Shown here: piece by piece, positions 1 to 8,388 of the stretch
How positions within the stretch are numbered: the first letter of the stretch is position 1
Layout of the letters: every line of letters starts with the position of its first letter
NCBI RefSeq assembly: GCF_009870785.1
Contig: NZ_WTWX01000007.1
Span: forward strand, 34,430 to 98,429
DNA length: 64,000 nt
Reading direction: 5' to 3'
From: Paenibacillus sp. An7
GTDB taxonomy: Bacteria > Bacillota > Bacilli > Paenibacillales > Paenibacillaceae
Made by a program: the position numbers and the translations under genes
Notes under the pieces: generated by a model
The model's database searches: none
Seen by the model: only the letters and a program-made list of their open reading frames with translations
Told to the model about the DNA's origin: nothing

Positions 1-3000
1 TCCAGTCCGAACAAGGAGTACAGACTTATCGTGTTGAACGCCGGTTTAAGCGGACAGGAGAAGTCTCGATCAGTAACTCAGTGAGCCGTTTTATTGCAGT
101 AACAGAAGAAGGAGAGGAAGTAATTGCTGATAAACTTGCCGAGGTAAATCGTGCGGTTGAGGATAAGATTGGCCTGAAGATGGATGATTTCACAAGGGCA
201 GTCGTATTACCGCAAGGCAAGTTTGCTGAGTTTCTATCTCTAAAAGGGACTGAACGCAGACAGATGTTGCAGCGTCTATTTCACCTAGAGAAATACGGAG
301 ATCAGCTGGCAATTAAGCTTAGCCGCAAAGTAAAAGAGAATGATAGTACCCTAAAAGCTCTGGAAGCAGAACAGCAGGGACTGGGTCTGGCAAGTAAGGA
401 AGCTTTAAAAGAAGCCGAGCTTCAGCTTAAGCAAGCTGAGAAGGAAGCAAAGCAGATACGTGCTCTGCTTGAGCAGGTGACGGCTTTAGCTGAAGGAATG
501 GCGAAGACGAGAGAGCTGATTGTGGAGCGCACTAAGTTTAGCGGGCAGCAGGAAACATTGTTACAACAGCAGGACGAAATCAACCAATTAGAACAGCAGT
601 TGGAACGGTCTGCTCTTGCAAGTTCTTTGATTCCTATACTTGAGGAACAAAATAGAGCAAAAGAAGAACTGACAAGAAGACGTTTAGCTGCTGAGTCTGC
701 AGAAGTACAGCTTGCACAAAGAGAGAAGATCTCTCGTGAGTGTGCTCTGCTCGAACAAGAAAAGGAACAGATGCTGGCAGAAGAAGAACCTAAGCTGCTT
801 GTGCGTCTTGAGCAACTCGAACAAGCGCGGGAACTGGAGAAAGAAACGGACCGGCTTGTAAGTGAGGTGCAAAAGCTTGCTAAAGAGTGTGAGGCAGAAA
901 CAAAGCAGTATCAGAGCACACATGAGCTTTTGCTCAAAGAACAAGATCTTCAGGTGAGGGCGACTAATCGGCGGAAAGACCTGCAGGAGCAGCTGTCTGA
1001 TTGTGAAGTGAAGTCTGAGGAAAGACGTGTGCTGCTGGATGCCGTTCAGCGGAAACATCGGCTGGATACTGCACTCGACAAGCTAAAAGAAGTTCAGCTA
1101 ACGGAACAAAAAATACAGGCAGAGTCTGAGCAAGCTAGTCAGCAACGTCACTCAGCCGAGAAGGAAGCTTCCGAACTGCTTGCTGCACAGCAGCAGTTAG
1201 GAAATAAACTGAAGATGGCAGAAGCAGAGCTTACTCGGATGGACATCCATGCTCAAGATGCGGTTACTTCCTTAGACCAGGAAGAGGAACGCCTTCGTGC
1301 TCTGCTGAAGGAAGAAGAACTGCAGCGATTATCTGCACGGCTTGCTGCAGAACTTAGCGATGGGAAGTCATGTCCGGTATGCGGTTCGGTGCACCACCCG
1401 AATCCGCAGGGGCATGCTCACTTGCCTAGTACGGCAAGTGAGGAAGATCTCGCACAGCTCAGCAAACTGCGCGCTGAGCTTGCCGAGCTGCGGCTTGGCT
1501 TCCGCCAGCAGCTGCATGAGCTGCGCGCTGAGCTTGCGCAGCAAGGCCAAAGTGCCGAGCCGCAGGCAGCGGCACTCTCGCAGGCGGAAGCCGCGCCTGC
1601 AAAGACCACAGGCTTTGCCGCTGCGCCTGGCGTGCCTGCTCCGGACCGGGTGCGCGCTTACGCGGAAGCCACCCGGTCCCTCGAAGAGGCGGCAGGGCAT
1701 CTCGCCGCCTCTATAGCCCCGCTGCGCAAGGAAGCTGCACAGCTTACCGCGCGTGCAGCGGAAGTGCGGCAGCGCCAAATGCTGGCTGCCGCACACATTG
1801 ACGCGTGCGGTAAACAGCACGCGGAAGCCAAGGCGCGCGTTCATGCGCACCAGGCTGAGGTGGCCGCGCAGCACGCAAGCTGGGCTGAGGAGCTGCCCGG
1901 CATAACACCGGAGGAGGCGACAGTAAAGTACGAGTCGCTCCAAGAGCGCGATACACTTGCCGAAGATTTGAAGGAAAGGCTCCAGAAGAGCGTTATTTTC
2001 CTAGAAGAAAAAGCAAGTGTGATCGCAGACATGCAGCAACAGTTATCGCTCATTGATAAGCGCCGTACCCAGCTCGATACAGAACATGCTGGCAAACAGG
2101 AACTGCTGCAAGAAAAATGGAACCGACTTCGTTCCTGGGTAGGAAAAGAACGGGCAGAAGATTTGCTAAAAGCAGCAACTTCCTCACTGAACCACATACG
2201 GGAAGAGACAAAAGTAGCAAAACTGGCGATGAAAGAGGCGGAAGAGAAGAAGCAGAGTGCTTTACAGCAAGTCGGTTTAGCTAAACAATCGCTTGAATCT
2301 GCGATGGATCAACTTACTACGATCACTTCACGTTATGAAGCGGAGCGGTCGAAGTCACCTTTTGTTTCTGATGACGATGTGCGAAGTGCGTACTTGGAAC
2401 CGGAGGCCGTTGCCAAAGCAGAGTATAGAATAACGGAATATCGTAACAAACAAAAAGAAGTGGAACTTCGCCTAAGAGATTTGGATGAGAAGCTTCAGGG
2501 AGCAATCATTACAGAGGAGGAGTGGGAGCGTACAAGTCACAAGCTACGGACACTGAGGGCGCAAGACGAAGAGGCGATGCGTATAAAAGCAAGAGCGGAA
2601 CGCGATCTAGAAGACATTTCGCGCCGTCATGAGCGCTGGATGGAACTCGATGAAAAACGCAGTGAACTGGCTTTGTATGCTGAACAGTTATCCAAGCTGC
2701 AATCCGTATTCCGAGGTAACACGTTTGTCGAATATATTGCGGAAGAACAATTAATGCAGGTCAGCAGAACCGCATCTTCTCGACTTCGTTACCTAACAAA
2801 ACAGCGGTATGCGCTGGAGGTGGATTCCGGCGGCGGATTTGTCATTGTGGATGATGCAAACGGCGGGGTGAAAAGACCGGTATCTACCTTGTCCGGCGGT
2901 GAGACATTCCTGACTTCCTTGTCACTTGCACTTGCATTGTCAGCGCAAATTCAGCTGCGTGGTCAATATCCGCTTCAGTTCTTCTTCCTTGATGAAGGGT

Positions 3001-3188
3001 TCGGAACCCTTGACCCAGAACTGCTGGATACGGTGATCACTTCACTTGAAAAACTGCATAATGATCAGCTTGCCGTCGGTGTAATTAGTCATGTACCAGA
3101 ACTTAGAGCACGACTAGCAAGAAAACTGGTGGTCGTACCGGCTGAAGATGCAGGCGGAGGTTCCAAAGTCATGATGGAACAATTATAA
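1..3188 (+). CDS. sbcC: Exonuclease subunit SbcC (5' end outside window)
   Basis: This is the large SMC-like ATPase of the SbcCD (Mre11-Rad50-type) nuclease, which trims hairpins and blocked DNA ends. The frame is open from base 3 with no stop, so the true start and Walker A lie upstream. Visible parts are the end of the N-terminal ATPase lobe, with a VLPQGKFAEFL segment at about 204-240; a very long coiled coil; a CPVC zinc hook at 1371-1382; a second coiled coil; the ABC signature LSGGETF near 2895; and Walker B with FFFLDEGFGTLD near 2983. The stretch from about 1440 to 1930 is unusually GC- and Ala-rich (see findings). SbcD would be expected just upstream. The family call is very secure. 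Confidence 0.97.
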   Translation, partial: QSEQGVQTYRVERRFKRTGEVSISNSVSRFIAVTEEGEEVIADKLAEVNRAVEDKIGLKMDDFTRAVVLPQGKFAEFLSLKGTERRQMLQRLFHLEKYGDQLAIKLSRKVKENDSTLKALEAEQQGLGLASKEALKEAELQLKQAEKEAKQIRALLEQVTALAEGMAKTRELIVERTKFSGQQETLLQQQDEINQLEQQLERSALASSLIPILEEQNRAKEELTRRRLAAESAEVQLAQREKISRECALLEQEKEQMLAEEEPKLLVRLEQLEQARELEKETDRLVSEVQKLAKECEAETKQYQSTHELLLKEQDLQVRATNRRKDLQEQLSDCEVKSEERRVLLDAVQRKHRLDTALDKLKEVQLTEQKIQAESEQASQQRHSAEKEASELLAAQQQLGNKLKMAEAELTRMDIHAQDAVTSLDQEEERLRALLKEEELQRLSARLAAELSDGKSCPVCGSVHHPNPQGHAHLPSTASEEDLAQLSKLRAELAELRLGFRQQLHELRAELAQQGQSAEPQAAALSQAEAAPAKTTGFAAAPGVPAPDRVRAYAEATRSLEEAAGHLAASIAPLRKEAAQLTARAAEVRQRQMLAAAHIDACGKQHAEAKARVHAHQAEVAAQHASWAEELPGITPEEATVKYESLQERDTLAEDLKERLQKSVIFLEEKASVIADMQQQLSLIDKRRTQLDTEHAGKQELLQEKWNRLRSWVGKERAEDLLKAATSSLNHIREETKVAKLAMKEAEEKKQSALQQVGLAKQSLESAMDQLTTITSRYEAERSKSPFVSDDDVRSAYLEPEAVAKAEYRITEYRNKQKEVELRLRDLDEKLQGAIITEEEWERTSHKLRTLRAQDEEAMRIKARAERDLEDISRRHERWMELDEKRSELALYAEQLSKLQSVFRGNTFVEYIAEEQLMQVSRTASSRLRYLTKQRYALEVDSGGGFVIVDDANGGVKRPVSTLSGGETFLTSLSLALALSAQIQLRGQYPLQFFFLDEGFGTLDPELLDTVITSLEKLHNDQLAVGVISHVPELRARLARKLVVVPAEDAGGGSKVMMEQL

Positions 3189-3367
3189 ATTAGCAATATG
3201 TTCATCTTTATTATTGAATCACTTATTTCGCCCATTTCACTCATTACACATATTCCCCATTCGGCATTCTTTCAAAGGCGGGAAGAAAAAAACTTCTTAA
3301 CTCTGTGGCACTTCCTCTTGCAGTGAATAACATAGGGTATCAGCCCAGAAGCCGAGGAGGAACAAGA

Positions 3368-3772
3368 ATGGAAAAAACAGAAGTGAAAAAAATGTGTCAA
3401 GATCATATGCACCGTTATGTATGTGTGTGGATGGAAGATGGTTCTATGCATGATGGAATTATCGAAAATATGGATGAAGAATATCTTAGTCTCGCCATAC
3501 CTGCAGGAAGTGAGTATATGAATGAGATGTTTGCTCCCATGCAAACTTCGATGTATGCCCATCAAGGCGTATCTTGCGGGTGTCCTCCGCCGCCATGCGG
3601 AGACACACGTGCTTTTCTGCCAATTGGTGGATACGGTGGGTATGGAGGATATGGCGGGTACGGAGGTTATCCGAACTATGGCGGCGGATATTATCCAGGC
3701 AGACGTAGATTCAGACGTTTATTACTACCGCTTATTGGTATAACCGCATTGTCTCTATTGCCTTTATTATAA
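3368..3772 (+). CDS. Small Gly/Tyr-rich protein, possible Sm-like N-terminus
   Basis: I do not recognise this 134-residue protein by name. Residues about 15-45 (VCVWMEDGSMHDGIIENMDE) have the spacing of an Sm/LSm strand pattern, with a conserved-looking DG followed by a G. A Cys/Pro patch follows (CGCPPPPCG), then tandem GGY units (GGYGGYGGYGGYGGY), an RRRFRR basic patch and a hydrophobic C-terminal tail that could be a membrane segment. The ATG at 3368 is chosen over an upstream in-frame start because GAGGAGG sits a few bases before it. Gly-Tyr repeats are common in spore-coat and surface proteins, so a coat or envelope role is possible, but that is inference. It stands alone, followed by a terminator. 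Confidence 0.75.
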   Translation: MEKTEVKKMCQDHMHRYVCVWMEDGSMHDGIIENMDEEYLSLAIPAGSEYMNEMFAPMQTSMYAHQGVSCGCPPPPCGDTRAFLPIGGYGGYGGYGGYGGYPNYGGGYYPGRRRFRRLLLPLIGITALSLLPLL

Positions 3773-3782
3773 GTGAATCTGT

Positions 3783-3818
3783 AAAAATGCCTCTTTCTTT
3801 TTGAAAAGGGGCATTTTT
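3783..3818 (+). terminator. Rho-independent terminator
   Basis: An AAAATGCC arm pairs with GGCATTTT across a pyrimidine/purine inner stem, ending in a T-run. It closes the Gly/Tyr-rich gene. Confidence 0.7.
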
Positions 3819-3877
3819 ATGTTCCTCTTCAACTGGCGAATGGTTTTATAATCCGTTATGATAAAATTATTGTACAA

Positions 3878-3995
3878 GAATCAATTTCATAATTCCTTTA
3901 GTTGCTTTAATCAGGGGTATATATAGATCAAAATGGTTTTGTTTGTCTATATATAGTTACAAATTCATCATTTTAATGAGTTATGAAATTGATTC
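3878..3995. repeat. Nested inverted repeat upstream of hit
   Basis: An outer 18-base arm at 3878-3895 matches the reverse complement of 3978-3995 at 17 of 18 positions. Nested inside are perfect 10-base arms, TATATATAGA at 3918-3927 and TCTATATATA at 3946-3955, and inside those CAAAA/TTTTG around a three-base loop. The element ends 34 bases before the hit start. It could be a structured 5' leader or a small MITE-like palindromic element; I cannot tell which. Confidence 0.75.
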
Positions 3996-4029
3996 ACATA
4001 CTTTGTGTAATAAAAAAGGAGGAATGAAA

Positions 4030-4389
4030 ATGGATTGTTTATTTTGCAAAATTGTAGAGGGCAGCATTCCTTCTAATAAGGTGCTTGAGAATGAACATGT
4101 GGTTGTATTTCATGATATACAGCCGGCTGCTCCAGTGCATGTTTTGGTTATTCCGAAGAAGCATATTGCTTCCATGAATGAAGTTGCGGGAGAAGAGTTT
4201 GGTCTGGTAGCTGAGATCCATAAAGCTGCACAGGAAGCTGCTAAACAGCTTGGAATTGCAGAATCTGGGTATCGTTTAATTAATAATTGCGGGAAAGATG
4301 GAGAACAAACTGTCCATCATCTTCATTACCACGTGCTAGGCGGAGCGCGTCTTGGCGCACTCACTGGAATTTCCAATTCTCACAGTTAA
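4030..4389 (+). CDS. hit: HIT family nucleotide-binding protein
   Basis: This is a 119-residue histidine-triad protein of the Hint/HIT branch, which hydrolyses nucleoside phosphoramidates or related nucleotides in the cytoplasm. The triad HLHYH is at residues 97-101, in the family's normal C-terminal place. An N-terminal CLFC pair resembles the zinc-binding cysteines of many HIT proteins. An in-frame ATG lies two codons upstream, but GGAGG at 4018-4022 is only one base from it and seven from the ATG at 4030, so 4030 is chosen. The leader carries a striking nested palindrome. The gene stands alone before the rpsU promoter. Confidence 0.93.
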   Translation: MDCLFCKIVEGSIPSNKVLENEHVVVFHDIQPAAPVHVLVIPKKHIASMNEVAGEEFGLVAEIHKAAQEAAKQLGIAESGYRLINNCGKDGEQTVHHLHYHVLGGARLGALTGISNSHS

Positions 4390-4443
4390 ATTCGTAGATC
4401 AAGCGAATAAAAACCTTGTTTTTAAACGATATTGGTATATAGG

Positions 4444-4473
4444 TTGACACGCTAACGAATTTTCACCTATAAT
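4444..4473 (+). promoter_or_regulatory. Sigma-A promoter of rpsU-yqeY
   Basis: TTGACA at 4444-4449 and TATAAT at 4468-4473 are both perfect consensus hexamers, separated by 18 bases. A strong promoter suits a ribosomal protein gene. Confidence 0.88.
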
Positions 4474-4533
4474 TAAGTTTGATGAACCGTGTTATATGCT
4501 CTTGGACGGTCTGGTCGGAGGGAGGGAAAACTG

Positions 4534-4707
4534 GTGTCTGAAACTAAAGTTCGTAAAAACGAGACTATTGATGCTGCACTTCGTCGCTTTAAACGCTCCA
4601 TCGCTAAAGATGGTGTTTTGGCTGAGGTGAAGAAACGTAAGCATTATGAAAAGCCAAGCGTAAAACGTAAGAAAAAGTCCGAGGCTGCTCGTAAGAGAAA
4701 GTTTTAG
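4534..4707 (+). CDS. rpsU: 30S ribosomal protein bS21
   Basis: bS21 is a small, very basic protein of the 30S subunit platform near the anti-Shine-Dalgarno region of 16S rRNA. The 57-residue product starts at GTG 4534 ([13 protein letters not shown]) and ends in a Lys/Arg-rich tail ([14 protein letters not shown]). Both length and tail are typical. A longer frame exists upstream, but GGAGGGAGG at 4518-4526 fixes the GTG start. It is followed after 15 bases by yqeY, the usual Bacillales pairing, and is transcribed from the strong promoter at 4444. Confidence 0.97.
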   Translation: MSETKVRKNETIDAALRRFKRSIAKDGVLAEVKKRKHYEKPSVKRKKKSEAARKRKF

Positions 4708-4722
4708 GAGGATTATAACAAC

Positions 4723-5166
4723 ATGAATCTTAGCGAACGATTGAACGAAGATATGAAGCAAGCGATGAAGAGTAAGGACAAGTTCAAACTCTCCACCATT
4801 CGTTTGGTTCGTTCGACGATTAAGAATCTTGAAATAGATTTGAAAAGACCTTTGGATGACAACGAAGTGCTTGATATCCTCAGTCGTGAAATCAAACAGC
4901 GCAAAGATGCCCTCCAAGAATTTGATAAAGCGGGTCGCACAGAACTTGCGGAGAATGCCAAAGCGGAAATTGATATAATCAGTCAGTACCTTCCCGCACA
5001 GCTTAGCGAAGAAGAAATTAAAGTCATTGTACAGCAGACCATCCAGGAAACCGGTGCTTCTTCGAAAGCCGAGATGGGGAAAGTCATGTCAGCCCTGATG
5101 CCGAAAGTAAAAGGCAAAGCGGATGGCAAGCTGGTGAGCCAAGCAGTTCAACAATTTCTGCAATAA
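4723..5166 (+). CDS. yqeY: YqeY / GatB-like domain protein
   Basis: This 147-residue protein belongs to the YqeY family, related to the C-terminal tRNA-binding domain of the GatB amidotransferase subunit. Characteristic segments are KLSTIRLVRSTIKNLEID near the N-terminus, REIKQRKDALQEF in the middle and GKVMSALMPKVKGKADGK near the end. A role linked to tRNA or translation is inferred from the fold and from co-transcription with rpsU; no reaction is established. AGGAGG sits 10 bases before the ATG, and a strong terminator follows. Confidence 0.92.
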   Translation: MNLSERLNEDMKQAMKSKDKFKLSTIRLVRSTIKNLEIDLKRPLDDNEVLDILSREIKQRKDALQEFDKAGRTELAENAKAEIDIISQYLPAQLSEEEIKVIVQQTIQETGASSKAEMGKVMSALMPKVKGKADGKLVSQAVQQFLQ

Positions 5167-5176
5167 CATAACCGTA

Positions 5177-5207
5177 AACACTCCCTGATTCAGGGAGTGT
5201 TTTTCTT
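5177..5207 (+). terminator. Rho-independent terminator
   Basis: AACACTCCCTG pairs perfectly with CAGGGAGTGTT around a three-base loop, followed by a T-rich tract. It ends the rpsU-yqeY transcript. Confidence 0.93.
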
Positions 5208-5210
5208 TTT

Positions 5211-5236
5211 TGAAACGTAAATTGTTTACATACGTA
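5211..5236 (+). promoter_or_regulatory. Sigma-W (ECF) type promoter of yqeZ-floA-yqfB
   Basis: TGAAAC at 5211-5216, exactly 16 bases, then CGTA at 5233-5236. This matches the Bacillus sigma-W consensus TGAAAC-N16-CGTA at every defined base. The orthologous B. subtilis yqeZ-floA-yqfB operon is a known sigma-W target, so a conserved envelope-stress control is the natural reading. Confidence 0.85.
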
Positions 5237-5292
5237 ATATACATTATGTGGTGGGTATTATAGGATGATATAGAAGGGAGGTATAACAATTA

Positions 5293-6669
5293 ATGAATAA
5301 AATCAAAAATTGGAAATTTCCGGTTGTTATTTTAATCGCTTTCTTTGTTACTCTCGTCTCTGCTTTTGTTCAACCACAGGCGATTCAAGCTGCTACGAAA
5401 GATGGTGCAGTGTATGTCATTCCTGTAGATAAACCAATTGAACGCGGGCTTCAAAAATTCATGGAACGCGGGTTCAAGGAAGCGGAAGAAATGCAAGCAG
5501 GCCTGATTGTTCTCCAGATCAATACGCCTGGCGGACTTGTCGCAACGACAAAAGAAATTGGAGATATGATTCAGGCAAGTAAAATTCCTACAGTAGCTTA
5601 TATTAACGGAGATGCGGCTTCAGCAGGTAGTTATATTGCTTTAGTCTCCGATTATATTGCGATGTCTCCAGCAAGTACGATTGGTGCGGCAGCTCTGGTA
5701 GATGGGAGAAATAACTATATTGATGATCCCAAACTCGTAGCTACCTGGAAGTCGAACATGCAGGCGGCAGCTGAAAAGAATGATCGCAAAAAAGAGATCG
5801 CAGGCGGGATGACCGATCTTAATATGGTTGTTGAAATGCCTGAAATCAATAAAACGAAAGGAAAAGGCCAGGTTATCTCTCTGACAGCGAAGGAAGCGCT
5901 TGAAGTTGGTTACGCTGACAAAATTGTCACTTCGCCTGCCGAAGTAGCTACATGGCTAAATTATTCACCGGATAATATCTATACGATGGAACAGACGGCA
6001 TTTGAGAAGGTTTCGAGTTTCCTCACTCATCCAGTTGTATCAACGATTCTGTTATTCATCGGGATCGCTGGAATATTGATTGAACTATTTGTTCCTGGAT
6101 TTGGAGTACCGGGTATTGTTGGTTTCTTGAGCTTTGTCCTTTATTTCGGCGGAAGTTATGTGGCTGGTATCGGCGGATCGGAAACGTGGTTCCTGTTTAT
6201 CATCGGGATAGCACTCCTTATCTCTGAACTATTTGTTCCGAGCTTTGGTATTCTTGGTGTGCTGGGTTCTGCAAGTCTTATTACAGGGGTCGTAAGAGCC
6301 GCATACGATACAAGTACAGCTCTTGTCTCCTTAGGAATTGCGACGGCTGCTGCGATTGCTCTCGTGATCATTGTCGCTATCGTGTTCAAGGAGAAAGGGA
6401 TATGGAATCGTTTTATTCTGAGTGACAACATGACTGCGGACAGAGGATATTCTTCAGTTAGAACAAGAGAAGACCTGATTGGAATGGAAGGCGTCAGTGC
6501 GACTCCGCTTCGTCCATCGGGTACGGCTGTCATTGGGACAGAGCGTGTAGATGTGGTTACAGAAGGGGATTATATTCTCGCAAACGAACCTATTTACGTC
6601 TACAAGGTGGAAGGTTCGCGTGTTGTAGTGAAGAAACAAAGTGAAAGAGATTTTAACGGCGTTAAATAG
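5293..6669 (+). CDS. yqeZ: NfeD family membrane-bound ClpP-class serine protease (YqeZ)
   Basis: This 458-residue protein has a signal peptide (cleavage likely after VQPQAIQA), a ClpP/SppA-like protease domain from about residue 35 to 230, then about five membrane segments and a C-terminal NfeDC OB-fold. The likely catalytic serine is in GDAASAGSYIAL. This long form pairs genetically with flotillin/stomatin-type proteins, and floA indeed follows after 51 bases. In B. subtilis the operon protects against membrane-active agents such as sublancin. Expression is probably driven by the sigma-W promoter at 5211. AAGGGAGG precedes the ATG. Confidence 0.93.
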   Translation: MNKIKNWKFPVVILIAFFVTLVSAFVQPQAIQAATKDGAVYVIPVDKPIERGLQKFMERGFKEAEEMQAGLIVLQINTPGGLVATTKEIGDMIQASKIPTVAYINGDAASAGSYIALVSDYIAMSPASTIGAAALVDGRNNYIDDPKLVATWKSNMQAAAEKNDRKKEIAGGMTDLNMVVEMPEINKTKGKGQVISLTAKEALEVGYADKIVTSPAEVATWLNYSPDNIYTMEQTAFEKVSSFLTHPVVSTILLFIGIAGILIELFVPGFGVPGIVGFLSFVLYFGGSYVAGIGGSETWFLFIIGIALLISELFVPSFGILGVLGSASLITGVVRAAYDTSTALVSLGIATAAAIALVIIVAIVFKEKGIWNRFILSDNMTADRGYSSVRTREDLIGMEGVSATPLRPSGTAVIGTERVDVVTEGDYILANEPIYVYKVEGSRVVVKKQSERDFNGVK

Positions 6670-6720
6670 ACATGGTGTGATCTAGTTTAAAAAAAACAAT
6701 TTGTTGGAGGAATTTATTAC

Positions 6721-7731
6721 ATGGTATTTGAATCAGGTTGGGTAGCTATTCTGTTAATTGCCGTTGTTGCGGTCATCATATTAAGTGTGTTCTTTAGCTT
6801 TTTCCCTGTAATGCTCTGGATTTCGGCGCTTGCGTCCGGTGTTAAATTAAGCATTATTACTCTTGTAGCTATGAGACTACGTCGAGTTGTTCCTAGTCGG
6901 ATTGTAAATCCGCTCATTAAAGCTACAAAAGCAGGACTTGGTCTTAACATTAACCAACTGGAAAGTCACTATCTTGCAGGAGGTAACGTAGACCGAGTGG
7001 TTAACTCCCTGATTGCTGCACAGCGTGCGAACATTCCACTTGAATTTGAACGTGCTGCAGCGATTGACCTTGCAGGTCGTGATGTGCTCCAGGCTGTACA
7101 AATGAGTGTTAATCCGCGAGTGATTGAGACTCCTGTCGTTTCTGCGGTAGCAAAAGACGGTATTGAAGTAAAAGTTAAAGCTCGTGTAACGGTTCGTGCT
7201 AATATTGATCGCCTCGTCGGTGGTGCGGGTGAAGAAACGATTATTGCCCGTGTAGGGGAAGGGATTGTAAGTACGAATGGTGCTTCTAACTCCCATAAAG
7301 ACGTTCTAGAGCATCCGGACCGTATTTCTCGTACCGTACTTGAGAAAGGTCTAGATGCAGGTACTGCATTTGAGATCCTTTCTATCGATATTGCCGATGT
7401 TAGTGTTGGTAAAAATATCGGAGCTGATCTGCAGACAGAACAGGCCGAAGCAGATAAACGAATTGCTCAGGCAAAAGCTGAAGAACGACGCGCAATGGCT
7501 GTTGCTCAAGAGCAAGAGATGAAGGCGCGTGTTATTGAGATGAGAGCTCGTGTAGTAGAAGCAGAATCTGATGTGCCGCTTGCGATGGCAGAAGCTTTCC
7601 GAAACGGACAACTTGGAATCATGGATTATATGAATTATCGCAATATCGAGGCAGATACAGAGATGCGCGGTGCAATTGCGAAGCCGGAAGAAAGCAAGAA
7701 AAACCAGGATGATCATAACCAAAACAGATAA
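6721..7731 (+). CDS. floA: Flotillin-like protein FloA
   Basis: FloA is a bacterial flotillin that organises functional membrane microdomains. The 336-residue protein has an N-terminal hydrophobic hairpin at about 8-55, an SPFH-like middle domain, and an Ala/Glu-rich coiled-coil segment at about 235-290 ([21 protein letters not shown]). The family-typical segments [16 protein letters not shown] and [23 protein letters not shown] are present. TTGGAGG precedes the start. Position between yqeZ and a yqfB-like gene matches B. subtilis. Confidence 0.97.
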   Translation: MVFESGWVAILLIAVVAVIILSVFFSFFPVMLWISALASGVKLSIITLVAMRLRRVVPSRIVNPLIKATKAGLGLNINQLESHYLAGGNVDRVVNSLIAAQRANIPLEFERAAAIDLAGRDVLQAVQMSVNPRVIETPVVSAVAKDGIEVKVKARVTVRANIDRLVGGAGEETIIARVGEGIVSTNGASNSHKDVLEHPDRISRTVLEKGLDAGTAFEILSIDIADVSVGKNIGADLQTEQAEADKRIAQAKAEERRAMAVAQEQEMKARVIEMRARVVEAESDVPLAMAEAFRNGQLGIMDYMNYRNIEADTEMRGAIAKPEESKKNQDDHNQNR

Positions 7732-7744
7732 GGTGGTGATATAA

Positions 7745-8263
7745 ATGAACCTTCTGGAATGGTTATTAAGCAACTACTACTTCGTAATTGTGATTGGTTT
7801 TGCGTTAATTTCGTTTTTGAATAAAGCGAATAAACCGAGAGGGACAGACGCATCGAGAAGACCGCCTTCTAGAGAGTCTACACTTCCGGAAGAGCCGATG
7901 GATTCTCGCGATGGGGAGTATCGCAATCCTTATGATACTCCTGCTACCATCTCGGAGTCTCCATACTCCACTGTTGAAGATTATGTTTCAGATGAAGAAT
8001 TATCTCAGCATGATGTGATGGAGCAACAACGCAGAACATTCGAAATCGAGAGACTACGATTAGAAAGAATAAAAGATGAGTCTGAAAAAGCGGCAAGAGT
8101 CGCACGGCGTGCTGCAGCTTCCAGGGCACAATCTTCTCAGAAAACGAATGAACAGGAGAAGTTATTTGCTGACCCATCCGATATTCGTAAAGGGATTATT
8201 TGGGCAGAAGTGTTAGGACCGCCGCGGGCAAAACGTCCTTATCATTCTCGCAATAAGTATTAA
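7745..8263 (+). CDS. YqfB-position membrane-anchored protein
   Basis: This 172-residue protein has one N-terminal membrane segment (about residues 10-24), a long polar and probably disordered middle, an Arg/Ala-rich helix (residues about 95-135), and a conserved-looking C-terminus, GIIWAEVLGPPRAKRPY. That tail resembles a motif of small Bacillales proteins encoded beside flotillin. It is the third gene of the sigma-W operon, in the place of yqfB, so it probably works at the membrane with FloA and YqeZ. No enzymatic motif is visible and the function is unknown. Confidence 0.8.
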   Translation: MNLLEWLLSNYYFVIVIGFALISFLNKANKPRGTDASRRPPSRESTLPEEPMDSRDGEYRNPYDTPATISESPYSTVEDYVSDEELSQHDVMEQQRRTFEIERLRLERIKDESEKAARVARRAAASRAQSSQKTNEQEKLFADPSDIRKGIIWAEVLGPPRAKRPYHSRNKY

Positions 8264-8276
8264 TATTGATTTACCT

Positions 8277-8316
8277 AAAGGCCGTCTTTTCTCTTTATGG
8301 AGAAAGGCGGCTTTTT
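8277..8316 (+). terminator. Rho-independent terminator
   Basis: An AAAGGCCGTCTTTTCTC arm pairs imperfectly with GGAGAAAGGCGGCTTT, followed by T residues. It closes the floA operon. Confidence 0.8.
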
Positions 8317-8328
8317 GTCATGAAATCC

Positions 8329-8358
8329 TCATAAAGCTGCCTTTTCCTGCATATGAAT
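8329..8358 (+). promoter_or_regulatory. Candidate sigma-E promoter of yqfC-yqfD
   Basis: TCATAAA at 8329-8335, then 14 bases, then CATATGAAT at 8350-8358. This resembles the mother-cell sigma-E pattern with a CATA-type -10. B. subtilis yqfCD are sigma-E dependent, which supports the call. The match is partial. Confidence 0.5.
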
Positions 8359-8388
8359 TAGAGTACAGGAAGGGGGAAGACCAGCTCA

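Noticed and set aside
1368..1943. Long minus-strand open frame (191 codons) inside sbcC
   Set aside because: It lies wholly in the GC-rich block, where stop codons are rare by composition, and antisense to a clearly coding frame. No ribosome-binding site or recognisable domain.
3620..3690. Tandem GGT/GGA-TAT repeats as a DNA repeat or CRISPR-like array
   Set aside because: The repeats are in frame, vary at third codon positions and encode GGY units of a protein, so selection is on the peptide. No spacers.
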